Source: Pseudomonas gingeri (GTDB taxonomy: Bacteria; Pseudomonadota; Gammaproteobacteria; Pseudomonadales; Pseudomonadaceae). From it: DNA of 43,549 bases. Below, one piece after another: positions 17,699 to 27,256 of this stretch (positions within the stretch are counted from its first letter, which is position 1; the number at the start of each line of letters is the position of its first letter). Below the pieces are notes generated by a model. That model was not told the DNA's origin, did not search any database, and saw only the letters and a program-made list of their open reading frames with translations. Location of the stretch: the NCBI RefSeq assembly GCF_013385635.1, contig NZ_JACAPR010000033.1, positions 1 through 43,549 of the forward strand. The letters run 5' to 3'. Made by a program: the position numbers and the translations under genes.

Positions 17699-17965
17699 TT
17701 AGACTTCCACAGCGCGTTCGAGAACATCAACCAGTGCCCAAGACTTGGTCTTGGCCAGCGGACGAGTTTCACGAATAGTGACTTTGTCGCCGATGTGGCA
17801 CTGATTGGTTTCGTCGTGCGCGTGCAGCTTAGTCGAACGCTTAACGTATTTACCGTAGATCGGGTGCTTTACGCGACGCTCGATCAGAACGGTGATGGTT
17901 TTGTCCATCTTGTCGCTGACAACACGGCCAGTCAGCGTACGGACAGTCTTTTCGGCTTCAGCCAT
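17699..17965 (-). CDS. rpsQ: 30S ribosomal protein S17
   Basis: An 88-residue OB-fold primary 16S rRNA-binding protein. TLTGRVVSDKMDKTITVLIERRV and the KLHAHDE loop are diagnostic. I chose the ATG at 17965 (MAEAEKTVRTL); an alternative two codons upstream would overlap the rpmC stop. It begins 2 nt after rpmC and ends the S10 group. Confidence 0.98.
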   Translation of the reverse strand: MAEAEKTVRTLTGRVVSDKMDKTITVLIERRVKHPIYGKYVKRSTKLHAHDETNQCHIGDKVTIRETRPLAKTKSWALVDVLERAVEV

Positions 17966-17967
17966 GA

Positions 17968-18159
17968 TCACTTACCTGCCTGCTGGTTGAGCACAGTCTT
18001 CACGCGAGCAATGTCACGCTTAACTTGCGAGAGCAGATGAGACTGCCCCAACTGGCCAGTTGCTTTCTGCATACGCAGATTGAACTGGTCGCGCAGCAGG
18101 CCGAGCAGTTGCTCGTTCAGCTGCTGTGCGGATTTTTCACGAAGTTCATTCGCTTTCAT
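17968..18159 (-). CDS. rpmC: 50S ribosomal protein L29
   Basis: A 63-residue alpha-helical hairpin protein near the exit tunnel. [20 protein letters not shown] and [16 protein letters not shown], then [15 protein letters not shown] are typical of L29. Its ATG shares one base with the rplP TGA (TGATG), which implies coupled translation; a GTG just before it is not preferred. Confidence 0.98.
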
Positions 18160-18572
18160 CACATCACCGTCCGTTTAACAAAGGCGGTGGCGAGCGGCAG
18201 CTTTGCAGCAGCCAGGGCAAAAGCCTCACGCGCCAGCTCTTCAGTTACACCCTCGATTTCATACAGGACTTTGCCTGGCTGAATCTGGGCTACCCAGTAT
18301 TCCACGTTACCCTTACCTTTACCCATCCGAACTTCGAGGGGCTTTTTGGAGATCGGCTTGTCCGGGAATACACGGATCCAGATCTTGCCGCCACGTTTTA
18401 CGTGACGGGTCAGAGCACGACGTGCTGACTCGATCTGACGAGCGGTGAGACGACCACGAGCAACAGACTTCAGCGCGAACTCGCCGAAGCTGACTTTGCT
18501 ACCGCGCAATGCCAGACCACGGTTGTGGCCAGTCATCTGCTTGCGGAACTTCGTACGCTTTGGTTGCAACAT
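18159..18572 (-). CDS. rplP: 50S ribosomal protein L16
   Basis: A 137-residue protein that organises the A-site tRNA region of the large subunit. [19 protein letters not shown], the [22 protein letters not shown] segment and [22 protein letters not shown] are conserved. Arg81 in the loop lies in the region hydroxylated by YcfD in E. coli. It starts 12 nt after rpsC and overlaps rpmC by one base. Confidence 0.98.
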
Positions 18573-18584
18573 TTGGCGTACCCC

Positions 18585-19271
18585 TTACTTAGCAGCTTTT
18601 TTACGAGGCGCTGGTGCTTGTGGTTTCAGTTCTTCTTGGCGACCACCAATTACTTCGCCCTTGAAGATCCAAACCTTTACACCGATCACACCGTAGGTGG
18701 TGTGAGCTTCGTAGTTGGCATAGTCGATGTCGGCACGCAGGGTGTGCAGTGGCACACGACCTTCGCGATACCATTCAGTACGTGCGATTTCAGCACCGCC
18801 GAGACGACCGCTCACTTGGATTTTGATGCCTTTGGCACCAATGCGCATGGCGTTCTGTACAGCGCGCTTCATAGCGCGACGGAACATTACGCGACGCTCC
18901 AGCTGCTGAGCTACGCTCTGCGCAACCAGCATACCGTCGAGCTCCGGCTTACGGATCTCTTCGATATTGATGTGCACAGGCACACCCATTTGCTTGGTCA
19001 GGTCCTGACGCAGTTTCTCAACATCTTCACCTTTCTTCCCGATAACGATACCTGGACGAGCGGTGTGGATGGTGATACGTGCAGTTTGGGCCGGACGATG
19101 GATATCGATACGGCTTACGGACGCGCTTTTTAGTTTGTCTTGGAGATACTCACGCACCTTCAGATCAGCGAACAAGTAGTCCGCATAAGTCCGACCGTCT
19201 GCGTACCAGACGGAGGTGTGCTCCTTGACGATTCCCAGGCGAATGCCAATGGGATGTACTTTCTGACCCAT
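18585..19271 (-). CDS. rpsC: 30S ribosomal protein S3
   Basis: A 228-residue protein at the mRNA entry tunnel. The start [20 protein letters not shown] at 19271 is chosen over a 28-residue extension that runs back into rplV. The KH domain ([23 protein letters not shown]) and the C-terminal domain ([21 protein letters not shown]) are complete, ending in a Pro/Lys-rich tail [10 protein letters not shown]. Located 13 nt after rplV. Confidence 0.98.
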
Positions 19272-19284
19272 CTCTTCGACTCCG

Positions 19285-19617
19285 TTACTTGTCAGCAACC
19301 TTGACAGTGATATGGCAAGACCGCTTGACGATGCGATCAGCACGGCCTTTGGCACGCGGCATGATGCGCTTCAGCGAACGCCCTTCGTTGACGAAAACGG
19401 TGCTGACCTTCAGGTCATCAACGTCTGCGCCTTCGTTATGCTCGGCGTTGGCTACGGCCGACTCCAGCACTTTTTTCATGATCTCGGCGGCTTTCTTACT
19501 GCTGAAAGCCAACAGGTTGAGCGCTTCGCCCACCTTCTTCCCGCGGATCTGGTCGGCGACCAAGCGGGCTTTCTGGGCGGAGATTCGAGCGCCCGACAAC
19601 TTAGCGGCTACTTCCAT
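19285..19617 (-). CDS. rplV: 50S ribosomal protein L22
   Basis: A 110-residue protein whose beta hairpin lines the exit tunnel. [40 protein letters not shown] and the hairpin [23 protein letters not shown] are intact; I see no insertion or deletion in the loop where macrolide resistance changes occur. Located 11 nt after rpsS. Confidence 0.98.
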
Positions 19618-19628
19618 TTCCTAACCCC

Positions 19629-19904
19629 TTAACGCTTGGCTTTCTTGTCAGCCACGTGCCCACGATAAGTGCGGGTACCGGCAAACTCGCCCAGTTTGTG
19701 GCCGACCATGTCTTCGTTCACGAGAACGGGGACGTGCTGACGACCGTTGTGTACTGCGATGGTCAGACCGACCATTTGTGGCAGGATCATCGAACGACGC
19801 GACCAGGTTTTCACCGGTTTGCGATCATTCTTTTCCGCCGCCACTTCGATCTTCTTCAGTAGGTGAAGATCGATAAAAGGACCTTTTTTCAGAGAACGTG
19901 GCAC
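19629..19904 (-). CDS. rpsS: 30S ribosomal protein S19
   Basis: A 91-residue head protein that pairs with S13 near the A and P sites. MPRSLKKGPFIDLHLLKKIE, TWSRRSMILPQMVGLTIAVHNG and HKLGEFAGTRTYRGH are the S19 signatures. It begins 16 nt after rplB and ends 11 nt before rplV. Confidence 0.99.
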   Translation of the reverse strand: MPRSLKKGPFIDLHLLKKIEVAAEKNDRKPVKTWSRRSMILPQMVGLTIAVHNGRQHVPVLVNEDMVGHKLGEFAGTRTYRGHVADKKAKR

Positions 19905-19920
19905 TGTCGTATCCCTCTAT

Positions 19921-20745
19921 TTACTTGCGACGACGGACGATCATTTTGTCGGTACGCTTATTACCACGAGTCTTCGCGCCCTTAGTCGGGAAGCCCCACG
20001 GCGATACCGGATGACGACCACCAGAGGTACGACCTTCACCACCACCATGTGGGTGGTCAACCGGGTTCATGGCAACACCACGAACGGTTGGGCGAACGCC
20101 ACGCCAGCGTTTGGCACCAGCTTTACCCAGGGAACGCAGGCTGTGCTCGGAGTTCGAGACTTCGCCCAGCGTTGCACGGCATTCAGCCAGCACTTTACGC
20201 ATTTCACCGGAACGCAGACGCAGGGTCACGTAGACACCTTCACGAGCGATCAGCTGAGCCGAAGCACCAGCGGAACGAGCGATCTGTGCACCTTTACCTG
20301 GCTTCAGTTCGATGCCGTGTACGGTAGAACCCACTGGGATGTTGCGCAGTTGCAGAGCGTTGCCTGGCTTGATTGGAGCCAGAGCGCCTGCGATCAGCTG
20401 GTCGCCAGCACTCACGCCTTTAGGGGCGATGATGTAGCGACGCTCGCCGTCTGCGTACAGCAGCAGTGCGATGTGAGCAGTACGGTTTGGATCGTATTCG
20501 ATACGCTCGACAGTGGCAGCGATGCCATCTTTGTCGTTGCGACGGAAATCGACCAGACGATAATGCTGCTTATGACCACCACCAATGTGACGAGTGGTAA
20601 TACGGCCATTGTTGTTACGACCACCAGACTTCGATTTTTTCTCGAGCAGCGGTGCGTGAGGAGCGCCTTTATGCAGCTCCTGGTTGACCACCTTGACCAC
20701 AAAACGGCGGCCAGGGGAAGTCGGTTTGCATTTAACGATTGCCAT
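19921..20745 (-). CDS. rplB: 50S ribosomal protein L2
   Basis: A 274-residue protein essential for subunit joining and peptidyl transferase assembly. The OB and SH3-like domains are present, with [22 protein letters not shown], and the conserved C-terminal loop [22 protein letters not shown] containing the His corresponding to E. coli His229. The end is basic ([12 protein letters not shown]). Located 14 nt after rplW. Confidence 0.99.
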
Positions 20746-20759
20746 GATGCACCCCTTCC

Positions 20760-21059
20760 TTACTCAGCACTGCTGCTGAAATCGAGATCTTGGCCTGGCT
20801 GAAGGGAGATAACTGCCTTCTTCCAGTCATTACGCTTGCCCAGACCGCGAGCAGTGCGCTTGCTTTTACCCAGAACGTTCAGGGTAGTCACACGCTCTAC
20901 TTTCACGCTGAACAGGCTTTCGACGGCCTTCTTGATTTCCAGCTTGGTTGCGTCAGTAGCAACCTTGAAAACGAACTGACCTTTTTTGTCTGCCAGAACC
21001 GTAGCCTTCTCGGAAACGTGCGGGCCAAGCAGAACTTTAAATACGCGTTCCTGGTTCAT
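20760..21059 (-). CDS. rplW: 50S ribosomal protein L23
   Basis: A 99-residue exit-tunnel protein and docking site for trigger factor and [23 protein letters not shown] and [33 protein letters not shown] are typical. Its ATG overlaps the rplD stop by 4 nt (ATGA), so the pair is translationally coupled. Confidence 0.98.
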
Positions 21060-21658
21060 CCCAGCAGCTCCTCGAATTTCTTCACGGCCGACACGGTGAT
21101 CAACACCTTGTCGTATGCGATCAGACTAACTGGATCGGAACCTTGCACGTCACGGACATCAACGTGTGGCAGGTTGCGAGCAGCCAGGTACAGGTTCTGA
21201 TCAACAGCGTCAGACACGATCAGAACGTCGGTCAGACTCATGCCAGTCAGTTTGTTCAGCAGGTCTTTGGTCTTCGGGGTTTCAACAGCGAAATCCTGAA
21301 CAACAACCAGACGATCAGTACGCACCAGCTCAGCAAGGATGGAACGCATTGCTGCGCGATACATCTTCTTGTTCAGCTTCTGGGAGTGATCCTGAGGACG
21401 AGCTGCGAAAGTGGTACCGCCGCCGCGCCAGATTGGGCTACGGATAGTACCGGCACGAGCACGGCCAGTACCTTTCTGACGCCATGGGCGCTTGCCGCCA
21501 CCGGAAACGTCGGAACGGGTCTTTTGCTGCTTGCTACCTTGACGGCCGCCGGCCATGTAGGCCACGACTGCTTGGTGAACCAGCGTCTCGTTGAACTCGC
21601 CGCCAAATGTCAGTTCGGAAACTTCGATCGCTTGAGCGTCATTTACATTTAATTGCAT
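21056..21658 (-). CDS. rplD: 50S ribosomal protein L4
   Basis: A 200-residue protein. The extended tunnel loop carries [25 protein letters not shown] and the globular domain has [20 protein letters not shown]. In E. coli L4 represses its own S10 operon through the mRNA leader; here the leader is only about 56 nt, so E. coli-type control is doubtful. It begins 12 nt after rplC. Confidence 0.98.
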
Positions 21659-21670
21659 GTCAGCTTCCCC

Positions 21671-22306
21671 TTAACCGCGAGCCTTGGCTGCTGGACGTAC
21701 AACCAGGTTGCCGCCAGTAGCGCCAGGAACAGCGCCCTTGACCAACAACAGATTGCGTTCAGCGTCCACGCGCACTACTTCCAGGGACTGCACGGTCACG
21801 CGCTCAGCGCCCATATGACCGGACATTTTTTTGCCCTTGAATACACGACCAGGAGTCTGGCACTGGCCGATAGAGCCCGGAACGCGGTGGGATACGGAGT
21901 TACCGTGGGTGTTATCTTGCCCGCGGAAATTCCAACGCTTGATCGTACCCTGGAAGCCTTTACCCTTGGACTGACCGGTTACATCAACCAGTTGACCAGC
22001 GGCGAAGATTTCAGTGTTGATCAGATCGCCGGCCTGGTACTCGCCTTCTTCAAGGCGGAATTCCATTACGGTACGACCAGCGGCAACGTTCGCTTTAGCG
22101 AAGTGACCGGCCTGAGCGGCTGTAACACGCGAAGCACGACGCTCGCCGACAGTAACTTGCACTGCACGGTAGCCATCAGTTTCTTCAGTCTTGAACTGGG
22201 TGACGCGATTCGGTTCGATCTCAATGACCGTAACCGGAATGGAGACACCTTCTTCGGTGAAAATACGGGTCATACCGCATTTACGACCGACTACACCAAT
22301 AGTCAT
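21671..22306 (-). CDS. rplC: 50S ribosomal protein L3
   Basis: A 211-residue protein reaching toward the peptidyl transferase centre. I chose the ATG at 22306 (MTIGVVGRKCGMTRIFTEEG), which follows GAGG; an 11-residue extension upstream is not conserved. The long loop has FQGTIKRWNFRGQDNTHGNSVSHR with the Gln modified by PrmB in E. coli. An 80-nt spacer separates it from rpsJ. Confidence 0.98.
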   Translation of the reverse strand: MTIGVVGRKCGMTRIFTEEGVSIPVTVIEIEPNRVTQFKTEETDGYRAVQVTVGERRASRVTAAQAGHFAKANVAAGRTVMEFRLEEGEYQAGDLINTEIFAAGQLVDVTGQSKGKGFQGTIKRWNFRGQDNTHGNSVSHRVPGSIGQCQTPGRVFKGKKMSGHMGAERVTVQSLEVVRVDAERNLLLVKGAVPGATGGNLVVRPAAKARG

Positions 22307-22386
22307 GTTGTAAACCTCATGAGTGTACGGGGCTTTCACCCGCTATGGCCGCCCATTTCAGAGCGTTACACGACTAAGACCGAGTC

Positions 22387-22698
22387 TTAGCCGAGGCTGA
22401 TCTGCACTTCCACACCTGCCGCAAGATCAAGCTTCATCAGCGCATCAACGGTTTTATCCGTTGGCTGGACGATGTCCAGTACACGCTTATGAGTACGGAT
22501 CTCGTACTGGTCACGCGCGTCTTTGTTGACGTGCGGGGAGACCAGAACGGTGAACCGCTCTTTACGGGTAGGCAGTGGAATTGGACCACGCACTTGAGCA
22601 CCAGTACGTTTCGCGGTTTCCACGATTTCCTGGGTGGATTGGTCGATCAGGCGATGGTCAAAAGCCTTCAACCTGATACGGATTTGCTGATTTTGCAT
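22387..22698 (-). CDS. rpsJ: 30S ribosomal protein S10 (NusE)
   Basis: A 103-residue protein with two roles: a head protein of the small subunit, and NusE in transcription antitermination with NusB and Nus[21 protein letters not shown] start, [35 protein letters not shown] contains the rRNA-binding loop. First gene of the S10 operon, with a near-consensus promoter at 22761-22789. Confidence 0.99.
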
Positions 22699-22760
22699 TG
22701 GATTTCAGACTCCGGCTGCTATTCCCACCGAGCGCAATACGCCCGTTAAAAGGAGGCGCA

Positions 22761-22789
22761 ATTCTATAGACGGGCCAACTGAGTGTCAA
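22761..22789 (-). promoter_or_regulatory. S10 operon promoter
   Basis: On the minus strand a consensus -35 TTGACA (22784-22789), 17-bp spacer and -10 TAGAAT (22761-22766), followed by the GC-rich discriminator TGCGCC. The predicted start is near 22754. The -35 begins a few bases after the T tract of the tufA terminator. Confidence 0.82.
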
Positions 22790-22795
22790 CCCAAT

Positions 22796-22825
22796 AAAAA
22801 AGCCCCCGCTAGGCGGGGGCTTTTT
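22796..22825 (-). terminator. str operon terminator after tufA
   Basis: AGCCCCCGC pairs with GCGGGGGCT (9 bp, 3-nt loop), extended by A5/T5 tracts. It lies 14 bp past the tufA stop and separates the str and S10 transcripts. Confidence 0.92.
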
Positions 22826-22839
22826 CAAGTCAGCGCTTA

Positions 22840-24033
22840 TTAAGCGATGATTTTGGCTACGACGCCAGCGCCGACGGTACGACCGCCTTCACGGATAGCG
22901 AAACGCAGACCATCTTCCATTGCGATGGTTTTGATCAGGGTAACAGTCATCTGAATGTTGTCACCTGGCATTACCATTTCAACGCCTTCCGGCAGTTCGC
23001 AGTTACCGGTCACGTCAGTGGTCCGGAAGTAGAACTGTGGACGGTAGCCTTTGAAGAACGGAGTGTGGCGACCGCCTTCTTCTTTGCTCAACACATACAC
23101 TTCAGCAGTGAAGGTGGTGTGCGGCTTGACCGAACCTGGCTTGACCAGAACCTGGCCACGCTCAACGTCGTCACGCTTGGTACCACGCAGCAGAACGCCA
23201 CAGTTCTCGCCAGCACGACCTTCGTCGAGCAGTTTGCGGAACATTTCAACACCGGTGCAGGTGGTGGTGGTGGTGTCACGCAGACCAACGATTTCCAGTG
23301 GATCCTGGACGCGAACGATACCACGCTCGATACGGCCAGTTACCACGGTGCCACGACCGGAGATCGAGAACACGTCTTCGATTGGCATCAGGAATGGCTT
23401 GTCGATAGCGCGCTCTGGTTCCGGGATGTAGCTGTCCAGGGTTTCAACCAGTTTACGAACGGCAGTGGTGCCCATTTCGTTGTCGTCTTTGCCTTCCAGC
23501 GCCATACGAGCCGAACCGATGATGATTGGAGTGTCATCACCTGGGAAGTCGTAGGTGCTCAGCAGGTCGCGAACTTCCATCTCGACCAGTTCCAGCAGCT
23601 CAGCGTCGTCTACCAGGTCAGCCTTGTTCAGGAAGACCACGATGTACGGAACGCCTACCTGACGGGACAGCAGGATGTGCTCACGGGTTTGTGGCATCGG
23701 ACCATCAGCAGCCGAGCAAACCAGGATCGCGCCGTCCATCTGGGCAGCACCGGTGATCATGTTCTTCACGTAGTCAGCGTGACCTGGGCAGTCAACGTGA
23801 GCGTAGTGACGGATCTTCGAGTTGTACTCGACGTGCGCGGTGTTGATGGTGATACCACGAGCTTTTTCTTCTGGCGCGCTGTCGATCTTGTCGAAGTCAA
23901 CGATAGCCGAACCGAAAACCTCGGAGCAAACACGAGTCAGAGCTGCAGTCAGAGTGGTTTTACCATGGTCAACGTGACCGATGGTGCCAACGTTGACGTG
24001 CGGTAGGGAACGATCAAATTTTTCTTTAGCCAC
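22840..24033 (-). CDS. tufA: Elongation factor Tu (copy next to fusA)
   Basis: A 397-residue GTPase delivering aminoacyl-tRNA to the ribosome. G motifs GHVDHGKT (residues 19-26), DCPGHADY (81-88) and NKAD (136-139) are present, as are domains 2 and 3. It differs from the second copy at 39416 by 12 residues: 7, 9, 10, 44, 46, 71, 73, 74, 193, 307, 395 and 397, so the differences cluster at the ends. It is the last str operon gene, 30 nt after fusA. Confidence 0.99.
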   Translation of the reverse strand: MAKEKFDRSLPHVNVGTIGHVDHGKTTLTAALTRVCSEVFGSAIVDFDKIDSAPEEKARGITINTAHVEYNSKIRHYAHVDCPGHADYVKNMITGAAQMDGAILVCSAADGPMPQTREHILLSRQVGVPYIVVFLNKADLVDDAELLELVEMEVRDLLSTYDFPGDDTPIIIGSARMALEGKDDNEMGTTAVRKLVETLDSYIPEPERAIDKPFLMPIEDVFSISGRGTVVTGRIERGIVRVQDPLEIVGLRDTTTTTCTGVEMFRKLLDEGRAGENCGVLLRGTKRDDVERGQVLVKPGSVKPHTTFTAEVYVLSKEEGGRHTPFFKGYRPQFYFRTTDVTGNCELPEGVEMVMPGDNIQMTVTLIKTIAMEDGLRFAIREGGRTVGAGVVAKIIA

Positions 24034-24063
24034 GACAATTAACTCCTTGCCTAAAGGGCTGAA

Positions 24064-26166
24064 TCAGCCTTGTTTTTTAACGATAGCTTCGACGACGTTC
24101 GACGGAGCTTCGGAGTATTTGGAGAATTCCATGGAGTAGCTCGCGCGACCCTGGGACATGGAACGAACGTCGGTCGCATAACCGAACATCTCGCCCAGCG
24201 GAACTTCGGCGCGGATAACCTTGCCGGAGACCGTGTCTTCCATACCCTGGATCAGACCACGACGACGGTTCAGGTCACCCATCACGTCACCCATGTAGTC
24301 CTCAGGTGTTACAACTTCTACCTTCATGATCGGCTCAAGTACAACACCGCCGCCCTTGGACGCGAGTTGCTTGGTCGCCATGGAAGCAGCCACCTTGAAC
24401 GCCATCTCGTTGGAGTCGACGTCGTGGTAAGAACCATCGAACACGGTAGCCTTCAGGCCGATCAGCGGATAGCCGGCAACAACGCCGTTCTTCATCTGCT
24501 CTTCGATACCCTTCTGGATCGCCGGGATGTATTCCTTAGGAACCACACCACCTACGACTTCGTTCACGAATTGCAGACCTTCTTGACCTTCGTCAGCAGG
24601 AGCAAAACGGATCCAGCAATGGCCGAACTGGCCACGACCGCCGGACTGGCGAACGAACTTGCCTTCGATCTCACAGGCCTTCGTGATCTTCTCACGATAG
24701 GAAACCTGTGGTTTACCGATGTTGGCTTCGACGTTGAACTCACGGCGCATCCGGTCAACCAGGATGTCCAGGTGCAACTCGCCCATGCCGGAGATGATCG
24801 TTTGACCAGTCTCTTCATCAGTCTTGACGCGGAAAGACGGGTCTTCCTGAGCGAGCTTGCCGAGAGCGATACCCATTTTTTCCTGGTCATCCTTGGTTTT
24901 TGGCTCAACGGCAACCGAAATAACCGGCTCCGGGAAGTCCATGCGAACCAGGATGATTGGCTTGTCAGCGGAGCACAGGGTGTCACCGGTGGTGACGTCC
25001 TTCATGCCGATCAGGGCCGCGATGTCGCCAGCGCGTACTTCCTTGATCTCTTCGCGGGTGTTGGCATGCATCTGCACCATACGGCCCACGCGCTCTTTCT
25101 TGCCCTTGACCGAGTTGATCACGCCGTCGCCGGAGCTCAACACGCCCGAGTAAACACGAGCAAAGGTCAGAGTACCCACGAATGGGTCAGTCGCGATCTT
25201 GAACGCCAGGGCCGAGAACGGCTCGCTGTCGTCTGCATGACGCTCCATGGCAACAGTCTCGTCATCCGGGTCGGAACCCTTGATGGCAGGAATGTCCACC
25301 GGCGCAGGCAGGTATTCGATAACGGCGTCGAGAACCAGGGGGACACCCTTGTTCTTGAAGGAAGAACCGCAAACAGCCAGAACGATTTCACCAGCGATAG
25401 TACGCTGACGCAGAGCGCCCTTGATTTCCTCGATGGTGAGCTCTTCGCCCTCGAGGTACTTGTTCATCAGCTCTTCGTTGGCTTCGGCCGCAGCCTCGAC
25501 CATGTTGCTGCGCCACTCTTCAGCCAGTTCCTGCAGTTCAGCAGGAATAGGACCGCGGATGGCCGCTGTACCCTTGTCACTATCGCTCCAACGGACAGCT
25601 TCCATGTTGATCAGATCGATCTGACCTTCGAAGTTGTCTTCGGAACCGATAGCCAGCTGGATAGGCACCGGAGTGTGACCCAGACGCTGCTTGATCTGAC
25701 CGATCACGCGCAGGAAGTTTGCGCCGGCACGGTCCATCTTGTTGACGTAAACAAGACGCGGAACGCCGTATTTGTTGGCTTGACGCCATACGGTTTCCGA
25801 CTGCGGCTCAACACCCGAAGTACCGCAGAACACAACGACAGCGCCGTCGAGTACGCGCAGGGAGCGCTCTACTTCGATGGTGAAGTCAACGTGACCCGGG
25901 GTATCGATGATGTTGAAGCGGTGCTTGGGGAACTGCTTGTTCGAGCCTTCCCAGAATGCGGTAGTCGCAGCGGAGGTAATGGTAATACCCCGCTCCTGCT
26001 CCTGCACCATCCAGTCCATGGTCGCGGCGCCGTCATGCACCTCGCCCATCTTGTGGTTTACGCCCGTGTAAAACAGGACGCGCTCAGTAGTCGTGGTCTT
26101 ACCCGCGTCCACGTGAGCAACGATACCAATGTTACGGTAGCGTTTAATATCGGTTGTACGAGCCAT
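24064..26166 (-). CDS. fusA: Elongation factor G
   Basis: A 700-residue translocase GTPase. G1 AHVDAGKTTTTE, switch regions ERGITITSAATT and DTPGHVDFTIEVERSL, and NKMDRAGA are in the first 145 residues. Domains II-V follow, with SGGRGQFGHCWIRFAP and the domain IV tip YHDVDSNEMAFK. It moves tRNAs and mRNA after peptide transfer and splits post-termination ribosomes with RRF. Slightly shorter than the E. coli protein at the C-terminus (ends AIVKKQG). It lies 30 nt from both rpsG and tufA. Confidence 0.99.
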   Translation of the reverse strand: MARTTDIKRYRNIGIVAHVDAGKTTTTERVLFYTGVNHKMGEVHDGAATMDWMVQEQERGITITSAATTAFWEGSNKQFPKHRFNIIDTPGHVDFTIEVERSLRVLDGAVVVFCGTSGVEPQSETVWRQANKYGVPRLVYVNKMDRAGANFLRVIGQIKQRLGHTPVPIQLAIGSEDNFEGQIDLINMEAVRWSDSDKGTAAIRGPIPAELQELAEEWRSNMVEAAAEANEELMNKYLEGEELTIEEIKGALRQRTIAGEIVLAVCGSSFKNKGVPLVLDAVIEYLPAPVDIPAIKGSDPDDETVAMERHADDSEPFSALAFKIATDPFVGTLTFARVYSGVLSSGDGVINSVKGKKERVGRMVQMHANTREEIKEVRAGDIAALIGMKDVTTGDTLCSADKPIILVRMDFPEPVISVAVEPKTKDDQEKMGIALGKLAQEDPSFRVKTDEETGQTIISGMGELHLDILVDRMRREFNVEANIGKPQVSYREKITKACEIEGKFVRQSGGRGQFGHCWIRFAPADEGQEGLQFVNEVVGGVVPKEYIPAIQKGIEEQMKNGVVAGYPLIGLKATVFDGSYHDVDSNEMAFKVAASMATKQLASKGGGVVLEPIMKVEVVTPEDYMGDVMGDLNRRRGLIQGMEDTVSGKVIRAEVPLGEMFGYATDVRSMSQGRASYSMEFSKYSEAPSNVVEAIVKKQG

Positions 26167-26196
26167 AAAGCCCTCGCAAAATGAGTGACGCTAAAA

Positions 26197-26670
26197 TTAG
26201 AAGCGGTAGTGCGAGAAAGCCTTGTTGGCTTCAGCCATACGGTGCACGTCTTCACGCTTCTTAACTGCAGCACCTTTACCTTCGGCGGCGTCCAACAGTT
26301 CGCCAGCCAAACGCAGAGCCATAGACTTCTCGCCGCGCTTGCGGGCGAAGTCTACCAACCAGCGCATTGCCAGAGCATTACGACGGGACGGACGAACTTC
26401 AACCGGAACCTGGTAAGTAGCACCGCCTACACGGCGCGACTTCACTTCGACCAGCGGAGCGATGGCGTCGAGTGCTTTCTCGAAGAGTTCCAGGGGATCA
26501 GTACCGGCTTTACGCTCTTTAACCTTTTCCAGCGCGCCATAAACGATACGCTCGGCAACGGCTTTCTTGCCGCTTTCCATCACGTGGTTCATGAACTTGG
26601 CCAGGATTTGGCTTCCGTATTTTGGATCGTCAAGCACTTCGCGCTTGGCTGCTACGCGTCTTCTTGGCAT
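26197..26670 (-). CDS. rpsG: 30S ribosomal protein S7
   Basis: A 157-residue head assembly protein contacting the E site. MPRRRVAAKREVLDDPKYGS, RRVGGATYQVPVEVRPSRRNALAMRWL and REDVHRMAEANKAFSHYRF are conserved. In E. coli S7 represses the distal str genes by binding the rpsL-rpsG spacer; the corresponding 123-nt spacer here folds into a similar nested hairpin. Confidence 0.99.
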   Translation of the reverse strand: MPRRRVAAKREVLDDPKYGSQILAKFMNHVMESGKKAVAERIVYGALEKVKERKAGTDPLELFEKALDAIAPLVEVKSRRVGGATYQVPVEVRPSRRNALAMRWLVDFARKRGEKSMALRLAGELLDAAEGKGAAVKKREDVHRMAEANKAFSHYRF

Positions 26671-26701
26671 GGATAAGCCCTCAAACGGTCTTCAGGTTAG
26701 C

Positions 26702-26735
26702 TCGGGACCACTACACCCTGAGGATGTACGCCCGA
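26702..26735 (-). promoter_or_regulatory. Candidate S7 translational operator in the rpsL-rpsG spacer
   Basis: On the message TCGGG pairs with CCCGA (26731-26735 with 26702-26706), enclosing a second stem ACATCC/GGGTGT with one wobble pair. The location between the S12 and S7 genes and the length of the spacer (123 nt) match the site used by S7 in E. coli. Binding is inferred. Confidence 0.4.
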
Positions 26736-26793
26736 CCTTACTCTTATCGACTCAGAAAAATAGAAATCAGTTTTTTGCTACCAAAAGCCACTA

Positions 26794-27165
26794 CTACTTA
26801 GGCTTCTTGGTACCGTACTTCGAACGACCCTGGTTCCGGCCTTTAACGCCCGAAGTATCCAGAGAGCCGCGAACGGTGTGGTAACGAACACCTGGCAAGT
26901 CTTTTACACGACCGCCGCGGATCAGTACCACGCTGTGCTCTTGCAGGTTGTGACCTTCACCACCGATGTACGAGGAAACCTCGAAACCGTTGGTCAGGCG
27001 CACACGGCATACTTTACGCAGTGCCGAGTTAGGTTTTTTCGGCGTAGTGGTGTACACACGGGTGCACACGCCACGACGTTGCGGGCAGTTCTGCAGCGCA
27101 GGTACGTCGGATTTCTCGACGATACGCTTACGCGGCTGACGTACCAGCTGGTTGATAGTTGCCAT
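26794..27165 (-). CDS. rpsL: 30S ribosomal protein S12
   Basis: A 123-residue decoding-centre protein. Lys43 (TTPKKPNS) and Lys88 (RVKDLPGVRYH) are wild type, so no classic streptomycin-resistance change is present; Asp89 is the site methylthiolated by RimO in other bacteria. Cys27, Cys34 and Cys53 are present. First gene of the str operon with its own promoter and a hairpin-containing leader. Confidence 0.99.
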   Translation of the reverse strand: MATINQLVRQPRKRIVEKSDVPALQNCPQRRGVCTRVYTTTPKKPNSALRKVCRVRLTNGFEVSSYIGGEGHNLQEHSVVLIRGGRVKDLPGVRYHTVRGSLDTSGVKGRNQGRSKYGTKKPK

Positions 27166-27252
27166 CTACTAGCTCCACTGTTGTCTTGCGACGCTATTGT
27201 CTTGCAAGAAAAGCAAAATGGCGGGAACGAATCCCCGCCAAATTTAGGGGTA
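27166..27252 (-). promoter_or_regulatory. rpsL mRNA leader with hairpin and repeated GCAAGACAA
   Basis: The leader contains the stem GGCGGG/CCCGCC (27220-27239) followed by ATTTTGCTTTT, which looks like an attenuator. Between it and the rpsL start, GCAAGACAA occurs twice, on plus-strand positions 27197-27205 and 27181-27189, 16 nt apart. A conserved structured leader upstream of rpsL has been described in Pseudomonas; I believe this is it, from memory of the motif location. Confidence 0.5.
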
Positions 27253-27256
27253 CAAG

